Below are positions 1-11,934 of a DNA stretch of 64,000 nt, piece by piece. The stretch's first letter is position 1; each line of letters starts with the position of its first letter. Source of the DNA: Solanum dulcamara (Eukaryota > Streptophyta > Magnoliopsida > Solanales > Solanaceae); NCBI RefSeq assembly GCF_947179165.1, contig NC_077240.1:80550001-80614000 (forward strand), read 5' to 3'. The notes beneath the pieces were generated by a model, which was not told the origin of the DNA, searched no databases, and saw nothing but the letters and a program-made list of their open reading frames with translations. The position numbers and the translations under genes are program-made.

Positions 1-175
1 TTCAACAGGTAACTGACTTGAGATTATTTACATCATCTTTTGAGCTGTTAAATCTTAGTAAAATATATTTGATGAGTTTTTCTTTGTTGAGCAGAAATGG
101 AAGATTGTGATTGAAGGAGGATTCAGTGTTTCTCTTAAGCTGTTTATGCACAATCATATCCAGCTACATGGATAA
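1..175 (+). CDS. Possible 3'-terminal exon of a gene cut by the window edge
   Basis: Bases 1-8 end in CAG followed by a GT donor (9-10). A pyrimidine-rich tract with an AG acceptor ends at 94. Joining 1-8 to 95-175 leaves one open frame, QQ then KWKIVIEGGF and onward, which stops at TAA 173-175; the other two joining phases meet a stop within a few codons. The last exon would add 26 residues (ending in LFMHNHIQLHG). I do not recognise the protein and most of it lies outside the window, so this is a splice-consistent guess only. Confidence 0.35.
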
Positions 176-279
176 TTTTTTCTTGTTTTTTGAGTTTTGT
201 GTGTACTTCAAAATAATTTCTTTCCATTGACATATGCATTGTATTATATGATATTCTGTATGCTTTCACATTAACATTT

Positions 280-697
280 TGTTTGGATGGTTGTTAGGTA
301 TTGTTTTCTAATGTATCGTATTGGATTATATTGTTTTAATGAATACAATATTTGGATAGATTGTATTGTTCTTTTCGTCGTTACATAATGTCACATATAT
401 ATGATATTTGAATGATAAACTTAGGATACAGGTAGAACTACTATGAAAAGGTAGGATAAAAGATGAAATATAATTATTAAACAATGAATAAAGACAAAAT
501 GAGAAGAAAATAATAAGGTAATGACACTATCACACCAAATCGGTTGTTACATGAAATGGGCCTTTTCATCGTTACCTAGCGATGGATTTAAACGAGACGA
601 TATAATAGAATTTGAGTAACAATCAAAATAAACATTGTATTTAAACTAACAATACAATATAATACAATACAACACAACGGGTACAACCATCCAAACA
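280..697. mobile_element. MITE with about 16-bp terminal inverted repeats
   Basis: The left end reads TGTTTGGATGGTTGT and the right end ends in ACAACCATCCAAACA, a near-perfect inverted pair enclosing about 420 bp of AT-rich, non-coding DNA. A related element lies at 15337-16251. No clear target duplication was found at these borders. There is no transposase, so it is non-autonomous. Confidence 0.65.
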
Positions 698-2951
698 AGG
701 AATGGTCTTGAAGAAGAAAGTTTTGTTAAGGACACTGTCTGTTTTATTTGGGAAATTGTATCACAAACTGTTGTGAAAAATTAATGCAAATGATAATAAA
801 GTTGCGTTAAGAATTCATTACCAACTTATGTTACATGATTTTCCTCAAAAGGTCTCGCACTATTAAAGAGATAGAATTTTACATAAACAAATTTTATTCG
901 ATTAACTATTACTCTTTTTTGATAATTTTTTTTTATTACAATATATAGCATGTGTTCACCTTTAATAGTTAAAATCACCTCATTGCTCTCCTCATCTCCA
1001 TCCACCACCAAATCCATGTCTGCTTCTGAATCTACAAATATACGCAACATTTTCACCTTGAGTAAAATAGAAATCAGCAATAAATACTTATAAGTATATA
1101 TTTGTATTAAAATTATTTTAGTTATATATTAATTATGTACATTGAAACATATCTATAATATGTTGAATTCAAAATATATTACAATTATATTGTTATATTT
1201 TTTCTCTTATTAAAAATGTTAAATATATACATGGATTTCAAATAGTCAACTAATATTCAAATTAATTTATGTGTTATTATATCATAATTGTGTTCAAAAT
1301 ATATTATATATGTATTTAGCTATTTCTAATAAGAAAATTATGACTAATCTGTTAAGAGTAAAAGATAGAATATAACTAGTAAATAAGACTATATAATACA
1401 TTATCTATAGAAATTTGCCTTAGGAATTTTATATGCATCTTATATATAGCTTCTCAGTCTTTCATATTATCAACATGTATGCTTGCTTTTAAATTATCTT
1501 TGTGGACATTTTAGTTTTTTACTACCTTTTTCTTATTTTTCTATAACTTAATTAACATGAGTGTATCCTACTTTTTTGACTCTCTGTTTTGTCCTTATTT
1601 TTTTTTATTACTTAAATTGTTCCATGCAAAATAGTAAATATAACAAACATTATGACCTTTTTAACACTTTTAAAAAAGTTTGAATGGAGATGTCATCAAC
1701 AAAAGCAGATGATTTTGGTGAGAATTTATATATAGAAAAATTCTATTGATTTGAATCAGAGTATTAACAATTTAAAATATTTGAAAAATATAATAAAAAT
1801 TTAATTGACTTTTAAAATTTTATATGTGTCACATAATTTAGGACAAAAGAAATAACATGTATTTTTCTTTTATAGATGGAAGTGAATGTGAGCAGCTTAA
1901 GTTTGAAAAACATGTTAAAAATTTGTTGACTATCGAAATTTCATATATGCTACATAAATTGGGACAGAAAAAATAGCATATATTATTTGAGAATTACATA
2001 AAAGATATGAATCACAGTAATTGAAAACTTAAAATATTAAAAAATTATATAAAAATTAGTTGACTCTCCTAATTTCATATGTGCTATATAAATTAAAATA
2101 AATGGAGCACTCCCTCTATTCCATATTAAATAAATTTTGAGGCCTTCTTTTATAGTTCAAAATAAGTGAATTGTTCAACGTTCAAGATAAATATATGAAC
2201 CTTTTCTCTTTTTTTTATTTTTATCCTCATTTACAATTTTTAGATAATAAATTCAAGAGACTTAATTACTCATATTTATAATTTTACTTTGACTTTCTCC
2301 TTATAAACATGAAAATCTCATATGAAATCCAACAAAAATATTTCTTTCAACTCTTATATAATTTTATCAAATAAACACACCATATAACATGTGACATAAC
2401 CCAATTTTAATCACAGCCTTCACCAAACTTTCTTGACTTTATTTATTTATATGTGTATTGTACTTTTCTTGACTTTGCCTTAAAGTGCAAGTGAAATGAA
2501 AAAAGTGATATGACTAATTAAAATCAATTACTGACAGCGCTGCCTTTAGAAGTTTAATTACTCATATAACATGTGACATAATCAAATTTTACTCCCAAAT
2601 TACATAAAAAAATAATTTGATCATTTAATAGAAAAATACAAAAAGCTCTTTGGTTTTATCTATTGAAAAAGAAATAGTGAAAATGACAAAAGAAATGGCG
2701 TTGACCTCAACTTCCTAGCCATTCTTCTTGTTACATTTGTGACATTTGCATGGTCCTTTATTTTTCTTTTGAAACTAAATTATTTTTTTATTTTAAATTT
2801 TCCGCTCGATGTTTTGTGTCTGCATTGGTGCTCCGATTAAATTCAGATTACGAACAGAGCCCATTCTGGGGACGACGTTCGCAACATGATTTTCTCTATA
2901 CCAAAGAATCTGAGACCTCTTGTTAAGGATGGAGCAATTCCGTCACTGCAC

Positions 2952-3142
2952 TCAGGGGCAGAGTCACCTTGAGTTCGCGGGTTCATCTGAATCCCCTTCG
3001 GCGAAAAATTATACTATTTATATATGATTAAAATAATTTTTTATGTATATATAGTAAATATCGAACCTCTTCGATTAGTTTGTGTGTCTACTCTTTAGAT
3101 TATGAATCATCTTGATAAAATTTTTAGCTCCGCCAGCACTAC
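2952..3142. mobile_element. Short non-autonomous element of the GGCGGAGCCA family
   Basis: Starts near AGGGGCAGAGTCACC and ends near TAGCTCCGCCAGCAC, giving degenerate inverted ends. The internal stretch TTATATATGATTAAAATAAT recurs on the opposite strand in a relative at about 13408-13560, and a third relative lies at about 24065-24215. Its right end was later used as a SINE target. Confidence 0.5.
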
Positions 3143-3209
3143 AACAACTACAACCCAATGAAATCCCACAACATGAGGTCTGAAGAGGGTAGAATGTACG
3201 AAGACCTTA
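3143..3209 (-). mobile_element. 5'-truncated TS-type SINE/LINE tail with 15-bp target duplication
   Basis: The sequence reads, reversed, like the 3' tail shared by Solanaceae TS-type SINEs and related LINEs (AGACC, TACCCTC, GGGATTTCATTGGGTTG, then TTG units). It is flanked by perfect 15-bp direct repeats CTCCGCCAGCACTAC at 3128-3142 and 3210-3224. That is the hallmark of LINE-driven retroposition. Only about 67 bp of the element remains. Confidence 0.75.
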
Positions 3210-4941
3210 CTCCGCCAGCACTACGACCAAGAAAAAAAATGTTGGAACACACATCATAAATTTTTATTATTTAATTTTTTTACTTGTTATTACTGCTACA
3301 GTCTAGGGGTAATATTGGAAAATTATATCTTGAAGCAATCGTCGGATTGATTAACTTACCTGTAGACCTCGTAAAGCGGGGAAGATTAAATGTTTAAAGG
3401 TCTGAAATCCCATTAATACCCTCATTCAAAATCTGTATTTACTTTTAATGCCATTATTTATTGAAAATATCGCCGCTAAAACAAGTGGGAAAAATAATTA
3501 AATAAAAAAAAAGAATATTATCACACCAACATTGAATCTGGGTGATATTAAAAAATAAAATAAAAATAGAATGTTGGTGACTATATTACATACATACCGT
3601 TGGAAAGTCAATAAATTCACTATTCTTACTAGAAATTCACTATCCGCTTTAGAGTCGGACTAATTCAAAACGTATAAATAAAAGTCATTTTGAGAAAAAA
3701 AAAAGGATTTTTTTTTAAATTTAAAATAATTTTATTTTCAAAACTCGAAACCGATACGGAAAGAATCATCATCGCTCTACTTTTAACGTTCTGCCCATAT
3801 TTTGATGTCAAATTCCCATTTAAGAAAATTCCCATCACAAATTAAATAGTAGTATTTGATTCCGAGAATTACGCCACATGTTTATTTGGCAAAAGTAATT
3901 ATCAAGAAAATGATTATTCACTGTATAGACATGTATAATCAGTATATATTTCATGTATAGTCAAATTATATTTAATTTTTCAGTTTATCATAATATATAT
4001 TCAGTGTATAGTTCATATATAAATAATCAATATTATATAGTCAATTAATATATTCTATGACTTTTGACAAACTATATTGTATAATCACTGCATATTTTCT
4101 ATAATTTTGATTATTTTTTATATAAATAAAATATGAACATATTTATTTTAAATTAATTAGTTTATTATATATATATATATTTGAAATTGTGCTCTTGATT
4201 TTATTGAAAAGATACAGTTATGATACTTTGTTTTTATTTTCAACTTGTATGTAAAATATAACTCCTAATTTATTTGTCCCTCGTCTTTCTATTGCAATAT
4301 AATGACTTTTTTGCCCATGTAAATGAGTATATTTGCAATATAATAATATACCACATATTGTCGTTTACGTAGATGAAATTTTAACTAAGAATCTACATAA
4401 TATAAATAGATAAACTCACGAAGAAATCGGGAGGAATTAATATAAAAAAGTTATGATTTTATATATATAATATAACTTTTTGATAAAAAGCATTTAAATA
4501 AATTTCTTGCGACTCTAGCTCCGATTAACTCCAAAAAAATAACGATGGAGGCTAAATTTTGAAATAGCAATTTTTCAAAAAAGCCATAAAGCAAGGTACA
4601 TCCCTTTGCTTTATCTTGAAGAATAATATTAGAAGTTCTCAAATGTATGTTCCTTTCTCCAAATTAAAGTAGATTCTTTATGGATTTTTAGAAAAATTAT
4701 AGTAGGATTCTTTTTCTAACACAGTACATTTTGTATGACTATACTAGAATAACATGATAAAAATCAAAAGTAAGTCTACCTTAATGGAATCTTTGTTTAG
4801 GACCATAAGAGTTAGGACCAGACAGGGTTACATTGAATGAGTGTTTCAGATTAGAAATTTTAATTTTTTCCCGCTGGTAATGTTTCAGTCAGTTTTTACG
4901 CATCTAAATTAATTTTATGGGATACTTATCATTTTTCATCA

Positions 4942-5240
4942 GCAATATGTCTCGACTAATTTTACCGGATGCATGTCACCTCCCACAAGCAACATATCTT
5001 GACTAATTTCACACGATATCTGCTACCTCCACTAGCGACATGTGTCGACTGATTTCTCAAAATACCTGTCACCTCCTATCAACAACATGTCTCGACTAAT
5101 ATCTCAGGATACCTGTCACCTTCTACCAATAATATATCTAGATTAATTTCACGAGATACCTACTACCTCCCACCAGCAACATGTCTCAATTAATTTCACA
5201 AAATACCTACCACTTTTTACCACCAACATGTACTAGATAA
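4942..5240. repeat. 47-bp minisatellite, about 6 copies, upstream of the carrier gene
   Basis: Units begin near 4942, 4989, 5036, 5083, 5130, 5177 and 5224 (partial), with a constant spacing of 47 bp. Each carries a core like CAACATGTCTCGACTAAT followed by a CACCTCCCACCA-like end. Units differ by several bases, so the array is old. A degenerate extra unit may lie just upstream from about 4896. It ends about 440 bp before the carrier start codon. Confidence 0.85.
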
Positions 5241-5551
5241 TTCTGTCCACCAAAACTATGACAAATGAGAAGAATTCCTAGTATTTTTTATTTTCAATGA
5301 AATTTAAATAGACTTCATGATTTTCAATCATTTCATTACTCATTATGCCACACTTGGATCTCAAATTAAACGATACCACGTGAATTGAAAGAGATGAAAT
5401 TATAATTTTAAAGGTGTAATTTTTGTGAAATTGAAGGGCTAATATTAGAGACAATAAATTAATGCAGTCCTAGTCACACATAAAAATTGATTCAACCACA
5501 AGGGTTTTCCTTCTTATTGGCTCAACAATAGAGCAACTATTTGTTGTTGTG

Positions 5552-5558
5552 TATAAAT
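5552..5558 (+). promoter_or_regulatory. TATA box of the dicarboxylate/tricarboxylate carrier gene
   Basis: TATAAAT lies 127 bp before the ATG at 5679. Transcription would then begin around 5580-5590, leaving a pyrimidine-rich 5' UTR of about 95 bp. Position and sequence fit a plant core promoter. Inferred from sequence only. Confidence 0.6.
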
Positions 5559-5678
5559 GCACATCTCCCGTTTCCTATAGTTTCTCTTTTTTAGTCTTGT
5601 GAAAACCCTCGAGAGCTTCAGTCCCCAAAAGCCCCTATTCTCTTTTTGAAATCTGAAGAGAAAGAGAGGTGAAAAAGA

Positions 5679-8600
5679 ATGGGTGAGAAGCCAAAATCTG
5701 GAGGTGTTTGGCCTACTGTTAAGCCATTTATTAATGGAGGTGTTTCTGGTATGCTTGCTACCTGTGTTATTCAGCCTATTGATATGATAAAGGTAACAAC
5801 TTTACCACAATCTTGAGTTTATTTTTTATGGGTATTGCTTTCCTTGATTGTGAGTGTGTTCTTGTTTGTAAAGATCGTGCCTTTTTTGATGTTTTGATGG
5901 TTTTTTGGGGGTTTTGAGATGTGTTTGGTTAGTGGGTCGGGTTCAGATCTTGAATCAAATGAGTGTTTTGTTTTATCTGGTATGTTTGGTTTTGATCTTT
6001 TTGGTGGATTTGGTGACTTTCAGATCTTGGATCAAATGGATTTAGTTGAAATGTGTCAGTTTACTTTTCCAATATAGAGTTGTTTTGTAGTAAGCCGACT
6101 GTTTCTCTACCTCTCTTTACCTCCATGAGCTAGTGTTAAGGTATGCGTACATTCTACCCACTCTATTGTTGTTTTTGTTGTTTTGTAGTAAATGAACAAG
6201 ATTTAGCCTGGAAAAGATTGAAACGTTGGGGTTGCTTCTTATGCAATATGATGTATAGTTTGAGTCTTGCAGTTTGTGGTGTGCTATTTCTTAAGTTTGA
6301 TGGGATCTATTCTGATTTTTGTTACGTCTTTCTTATGATGGTTGGCAGGTGAGGATACAATTGGGTCAGGGGTCAGCAGTTGATGTTACCAAAACCATGC
6401 TTAAAAATGAAGGTTTTGGTGCCTTTTACAAGGTTTGTTCCCGTGAGATTTATATCTATGTAGCTTTGGTTGATGATTAATAGTGTATCGCCATTTACTT
6501 GTTCATCTCTGATTGAATGAATCTTTATTTTATCTCGGAGCACAAAAACATATATGCATTTTAGTTTCCCACCAATTAATGAGCATATCCTGTTCTTTTA
6601 AACTTGGTGAGGATGCGTTTGTAGTTCATACATTATAATATCATCAAAGAAGTAGGAGTGATAAATCTCTCCAAGTATTCAAGCTGAATTTATGCTTTGG
6701 TTATGCCATACTGGATTGCCTATTTTCTTAGAAAACAGTCAGCACAAAAACTAGATGATGCCTTTTCCACTAGAAATAAGCTGGTGAAAGCTGCCTGCAT
6801 TTAATTCAAATGTTTATACCCTGCAATGCCCATCTTTGGTGTAATGTAACGGAGATGCTCTGATTCTGGTCAAACTTTTAATTGGTCAATGCTATAATAA
6901 TAATATATCGTGGATTAAATAGGTGTGGAGTAACATAAAATTGGACTACACAAGGTGATTCCCAAATTCATTCATTGAGATAGTTGTTGGATTTCCTATG
7001 AGAGTACACCTTGGGAAAAATGATGATTTTACCTAAAATTCAGATGGTTTTTACTTGAACGACAATTGAAAAAGATCACAAATATTTTAAGCTTTAGTGA
7101 CTGTAGATTCAAATGATTAGATGAACTTCATGTTGCTCGAATTATCTTGACTCTGAAATGGATGCAATATTTTCAATGTTATTTCAATCTAAAGCTGATG
7201 TCTTATATCAAGATTATCCAAATTAATATCACCTATCAGTGGATGGCTGGATGCACTTCCTCTCATATTTTGTGCTGTATGGTTTTTTGTCACTCCATGC
7301 CATTCAATTATTTATCATCTTATGCAGGGTTTGTCAGCTGGGCTTCTTAGGCAGGCAACCTACACAACAGCCCGACTTGGGTCATTCAGGTGACTGTTTG
7401 TCCTAAATTTTATCTTTTATCCATTCAGAATGAGCTGGGCTTATTAAGATTTTCAAATAGTATTGATATATGTCAAGGTTCATAATACTTCGCACAGTCC
7501 TTAGGATTGCCTTCCTCGATTGTTCTTTGATGCATCTTGGTTCATAGTTGTGACACATGTTACTGTGGAATAACTTGGAGGTTCTGGGATCTCAGTACTA
7601 CCGTTATTCTGCATAGTCATGCCTTCCTTGTCAGGTCTAATTTTTCATATGTCTTATTGGAATCAAGATACAGTCTGAACTACTCATGTTGAGGTACTTG
7701 GCACATCTTATTGGAGATGTCTTCTACTGAAGTTACTCTTTGGTATGTCAAGTGTCAAGATGGAATAAATTTGTGAACAGTGATATTATTGATTTTCTGC
7801 AAGTCTTGCTTCTCAGTTTTTTTGAGGAGCTTGGATTGAGACACCCCATGCCACCCTCTCCCCTCCACTTGGCTGTTAACCTTTTTGAAGGTTTTGCAGC
7901 TTGGTATTATTTTATAATTTTATGAGGTGGTTGTGATTATTGGGTTTACTCTGTTCTTTTCTGCTTATTCTATTTTCAATGGGTGTGATATCATTGTTGG
8001 ACCTCTATTGAGATTCAGGGTTTTGCTAAAATTTATGTGTTTGTGGAAATATTGAGCTAACACACCTTTTGAAAAGAATTGACATGAAAACAAATTCAGC
8101 AGGTTGAAGAAAAAGTAACGTGATGAATTTTAGAAAAAAATACAAAGGTTTAATAACCTACTTCACTTATTCCATGCATGATTGTACTGTCAAGTGTAGT
8201 TACTAGTGTAATTGTTAACCACTTGAAATCTTGAATCCTCTAAAACCACTTCAAATCCTTTGATTGATACTTTGGCTCATAAATCATGAGATGTTGAGAA
8301 CTAGTTCGGTTTTCCATCCTCCATGTGGATCAAGACAAATCATTGTCTTCAGGAAGCTACATTTCGCATGTAATTAACCTATCATTAAATGAAGGCCTGT
8401 TTTTGTCTGTTGTCACCCTTCAGCAAACATCGTGAAGACCTTGAAACTTCTTCGCAATTTAAAATTAAGCTCATTTTTTTCTTTGGAGTAAAAGAGGACC
8501 TAGCTATAAACACTACATTGTTGGTGATTTTTGGGATGAGTTTTTAACAATAGTACAACTTAGTGCTGTTATGCCTTTTGCTTGATAATATTCTTTCTAT

Positions 8601-10105
8601 ATTCATCCATTAAAAGAAAGAAGAAGTAGGACTAACTCTTTTTACCATCTGGTTTTCTTAAAATAGAATTTTGACGAACAAGGCTATTGAGGCTAATGAA
8701 GGGAAGCCCTTACCTCTGTATCAAAAGGCTTTGTGTGGTCTGACTGCTGGAGCAATTGGTGCAACTGTTGGCAGTCCAGCAGATTTGGCCCTCATTCGTA
8801 TGCAAGCTGATGCTACCTTGCCTTTAGCACAGAGACGCAATTACACAAATGCTTTCCATGCACTCTCCCGTATTTCGGTTGATGAAGGAGTTCTAGCCCT
8901 CTGGAAAGGTGCTGGCCCCACAGTAGTAAGGGCAATGGCATTGAACATGGGAATGCTTGCCTCTTATGATCAGAGTGTGGAGTTCTTTAGGGACAACCTT
9001 GGCCTGGGCGAGGCTGCTACAGTAGTAGGTAAGATAATTTCTGTACAAATGCTTCCACGGTCCTGATTTTAGTTTTAAGTCAAAGTTTCTTCACTGACTT
9101 CCCTCAAGAAGGGCTTAAGTTCAGATTATGTTTTCAAGAGGGCATCAAATGTATGCAACTTGTGTTGGAAAACAAAAAGAAGCAGCAAACTTCTCTTTGG
9201 AGAAATCCACCCATCTTTTGCATATCCTAGTTAATTGTTAAGTTACTAGCTGCTAGAGAATGAAGAATCTTTAGGCCTGGTTTCTCTCTTTGGTGCAATT
9301 AGTGCTTTATGGTAAAAAAACCGCTTGCTGGGAAATGTTTTTGTTTAATCTCTACTTTGCTTCCTATGTTTCTGCATATGGAACTTATATCTATTCTAGT
9401 TGCTTGTTAGATTAAGGGAATTTGGGACTCGGCAAAGCTGGTTAACAGTAGTGCAGACTGTTATATGGTGTAAGTTATGCCTTTGAGGTGTTGACCGTGA
9501 GTAGATTCTTCTGCTCCTGGCTCTAGAATGTTATCAAGAAAATCATTTCTTCTGTGGAAAGGGGAAAAGGTTGTCTGGGGTAATTGTGCGCTCAAGTACT
9601 TTTTTCCCTTGCTCTTCACATTCGACTGTCTTGAACGTTAGTGTTTCATTGAATGATGAATATGCTGCAAATTTCAATATCCCCCATGAGGCATAATGTT
9701 TCATGTTCTTACAAAGAGTACCTTTTGCTCTACTTAAATACAGGAGCCAGCAGTGTCTCTGGATTCTTTGCTGCTGCTTGCAGTTTACCATTTGATTACG
9801 TCAAGACCCAGATTCAGAAAATGCAGCCAGATGCTGAAGGAAAGTTACCCTACACTGGTTCTTTCGATTGTGCAATGAAGACTTTGAAGGCGGGAGGACC
9901 CTTCAAATTTTACACTGGATTTCCAGTATATTGTGTTAGGATTGCCCCTCATGTTATGGTATGTTTCCCTCTGTTTCTCCCAACTTCCTTTCTCTCGGTT
10001 TTATATTAGCTTTTAATATATGTTTGCTTCTTTCTTTTGCCTATACAGATGACTTGGATTTTCCTTAACCAAATTCAGAAGATGGAGAAGAAAATCGGGT
10101 TGTGA
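5679..10105 (+). CDS. DTC: Mitochondrial dicarboxylate/tricarboxylate carrier (DTC, 2-oxoglutarate/malate type)
   Basis: Six exons: 5679-5792, 6349-6432, 7328-7389, 8667-9028, 9744-9958 and 10049-10105. All have GT-AG introns and join to 297 codons plus TGA. The protein has the three repeats of the mitochondrial carrier family, each with the PxD/ExxK/R signature: QPIDMIK (residues 32-38), SPADLALIR (123-131) and LPFDYVK (222-228). The N-terminus MGEKPKSGGVWPTVKPF and the 297-residue length match plant DTC proteins. In that family the protein sits in the inner mitochondrial membrane and exchanges 2-oxoglutarate, malate and other di-/tricarboxylates, linking carbon export to nitrogen assimilation. 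Introns 2 (6433-7327) and 3 (7390-8666) are long; intron 1 holds a decayed SINE tail. No frameshift or missing signature was seen, so the gene looks functional. Confidence 0.95.
6095..6190 (+). mobile_element. Decayed TS-type SINE tail in intron 1 of the carrier gene
   Basis: The order CTCTACCTC, then GGTATGCGTACATTCTACCC, then TTGTTG-rich end matches the TS-type tail seen elsewhere in this window (52000-52080). The central part is deleted. No target duplication was recognised. Confidence 0.5.
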
Positions 10106-10554
10106 TTGTTGCAAAAAAGATGCATCCTCTCAAGTTGAGCTCAATTAGAAATAACATCTTCGCCTTGTTGTAATAGTACTGTTTTCGCTCTTTCTTTATT
10201 CTCACGCCTTCAAAGGCTTTAAGATTTTTGTGGTGATACGTTGACTCGCGGAAATTTAGGTTAGACATTTGGTCTATTCAACATTCCTACCAATTTAGTT
10301 TTGGGAAGTCTGCTTTATCCAAACTGATGGGAAGATTCTTTTAGGTGAATAATCTATGTACTTCAAGAACCGTCTTGAAGTAGGTAGTTTGGAGTTCACC
10401 AATTTTGGTGTCTTCTTGAACTTCATCTTATTGCCTATTTTTGGATATACTTAAATGGTTAAATTTCAGTTGTTAGCATCCATTTCGATATATAGTTTTT
10501 CATGTACCCTTCTGTCTCGTCATTTAGCCAATTGTTATATCCCTTGTCTATGCA

Positions 10555-10658
10555 TTACAACATACCCAGTGAAATCTACAAGTGGAGTCTGGGGAGGGTA
10601 GAATAGATGTAGACCTTATCATTATCTCGTGTAGGTAGAAATTGTTTTCGAAAGACCT
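10555..10658 (-). mobile_element. TS-type SINE tail fragment, minus orientation
   Basis: Begins with TTACAACATACCCAGTGAAATC (first 20 bases shown are enough to identify it), then GGGGAGGGTAGA, AGACCTTATC and a GTTTTCGAAAGACC end. This is the reverse of the TS-type 3' region. It lies in the space between the convergent carrier and GDSL genes, about 450 bp past the carrier stop. Confidence 0.6.
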
Positions 10659-10902
10659 TTGACTCAAAACATGCATATATATATATACAAAAACATCCTC
10701 ATGAATCTGATATTAGAATTGTGAATAATAGTCTGCATGTAGAACATATTCTATGGCATGTTGGATGAATTACAAAACAAAATGATCTTCTGTGTTTTTC
10801 TGATTCATGTGTTTTATGTTGTTGATCTCTATGAAAATGGTCATATAACTAAAAGAACATTTGTCATGGATCACACTGATTGACAAGAATCTAGTAGCCA
10901 TA

Positions 10903-11889
10903 TCAAGCTGCAATGTTGCAAAAATTATTGAACTTAAGTGGAGGTGTAGAGTAATGTGTTGAGAGTATTTTGGAGGCAACAAATCCATTAGCTGCTTGTG
11001 TGTAGTGAACACCATCCCAGCTAATGTACTTGAATCTATCTTCACAGATTGTGTAATTTCCTTGCCCACATTTGTTGTTTGTTTCAAAGTTGTATGGTGG
11101 CCCTCCATATCCACAACATCCCATCAATGGATTCACAAACCCTGCCAAAAAAAAGAAACTTCTCGTTTGATGAGACCCAACTGTAGTTGTTTTCATTTGA
11201 CATAATAAATAAATGTGTCCTTTAACTTGACCATATTTGATATCTATGCCTTTCAACTTTAGGTGTGCACAAAAAGTCACTTAAACATGTATAAAGTTGA
11301 ACAAGTAGTCACACGCGTTCTAATTGGCGTCCTACATGTATGTCTATTTGTTCAACTTTATACAAGTTTAAGTGTCTACATTTGCACAACAAAAATTGAA
11401 AGGCATAGATGCTAACTGATATCAGTTTAAAAGGCATATTTATGTATTATGCCTTTTCGTTTTTCAGGTCACGCCTATTCTTTGATAAACATATAGTTCT
11501 CTCAAAATTTTCAAATATATATAATATAGATAAGTTTCATTATATTTTCTACTAGAAAGAAAACAAAGACTTACCATAACTAGAAGAGTTAGCAATGAGA
11601 TCATATTTGATGGAGTAGATATCAACATATACAATGGTGATATTCTTCATTTCATCTCTTAATTTTTCACAAAGGAGTTGTAATTTGTCATTAAATATTT
11701 TTGCACCTTCATTAAGAGAAATTAAACATCCATGCTCATCATAATCATTCTCATATTTCTTATATGTTGCAAGTGATCTAGGCAAACAGCCTAATGGTCC
11801 TGTATTGTGTACCCAAAAATTCTTTCCACCTTGCTCATAAATTGCCTACAAATCCAAAATAAAATAATAATAATAATAACAATAATAAC

Positions 11890-11934
<45 letters not shown>

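Larger units (their letters stand above)
698..5550. other. AT-rich intergenic DNA upstream of the carrier gene
   Basis: No convincing gene. It holds a MITE-like start at about 2108 (CTCCCTCTATTCC type), an element with GGGGC-GAG / CTCCGCC ends at 2952-3139, a 5'-truncated SINE at 3143-3209, a short TA run near 4157-4174 and a 47-bp minisatellite at 4942-5240. The small open frames here have no recognisable domain and no codon-like bias. Confidence 0.7.

Noticed and set aside
826..1080. 84-codon minus-strand frame with an acidic stretch (DMDLVVDGDEESNEV)
   Set aside because: It looks slightly protein-like, but no splice-consistent neighbours, domain or homolog were recognised, and the rest of the frame is AT-driven.
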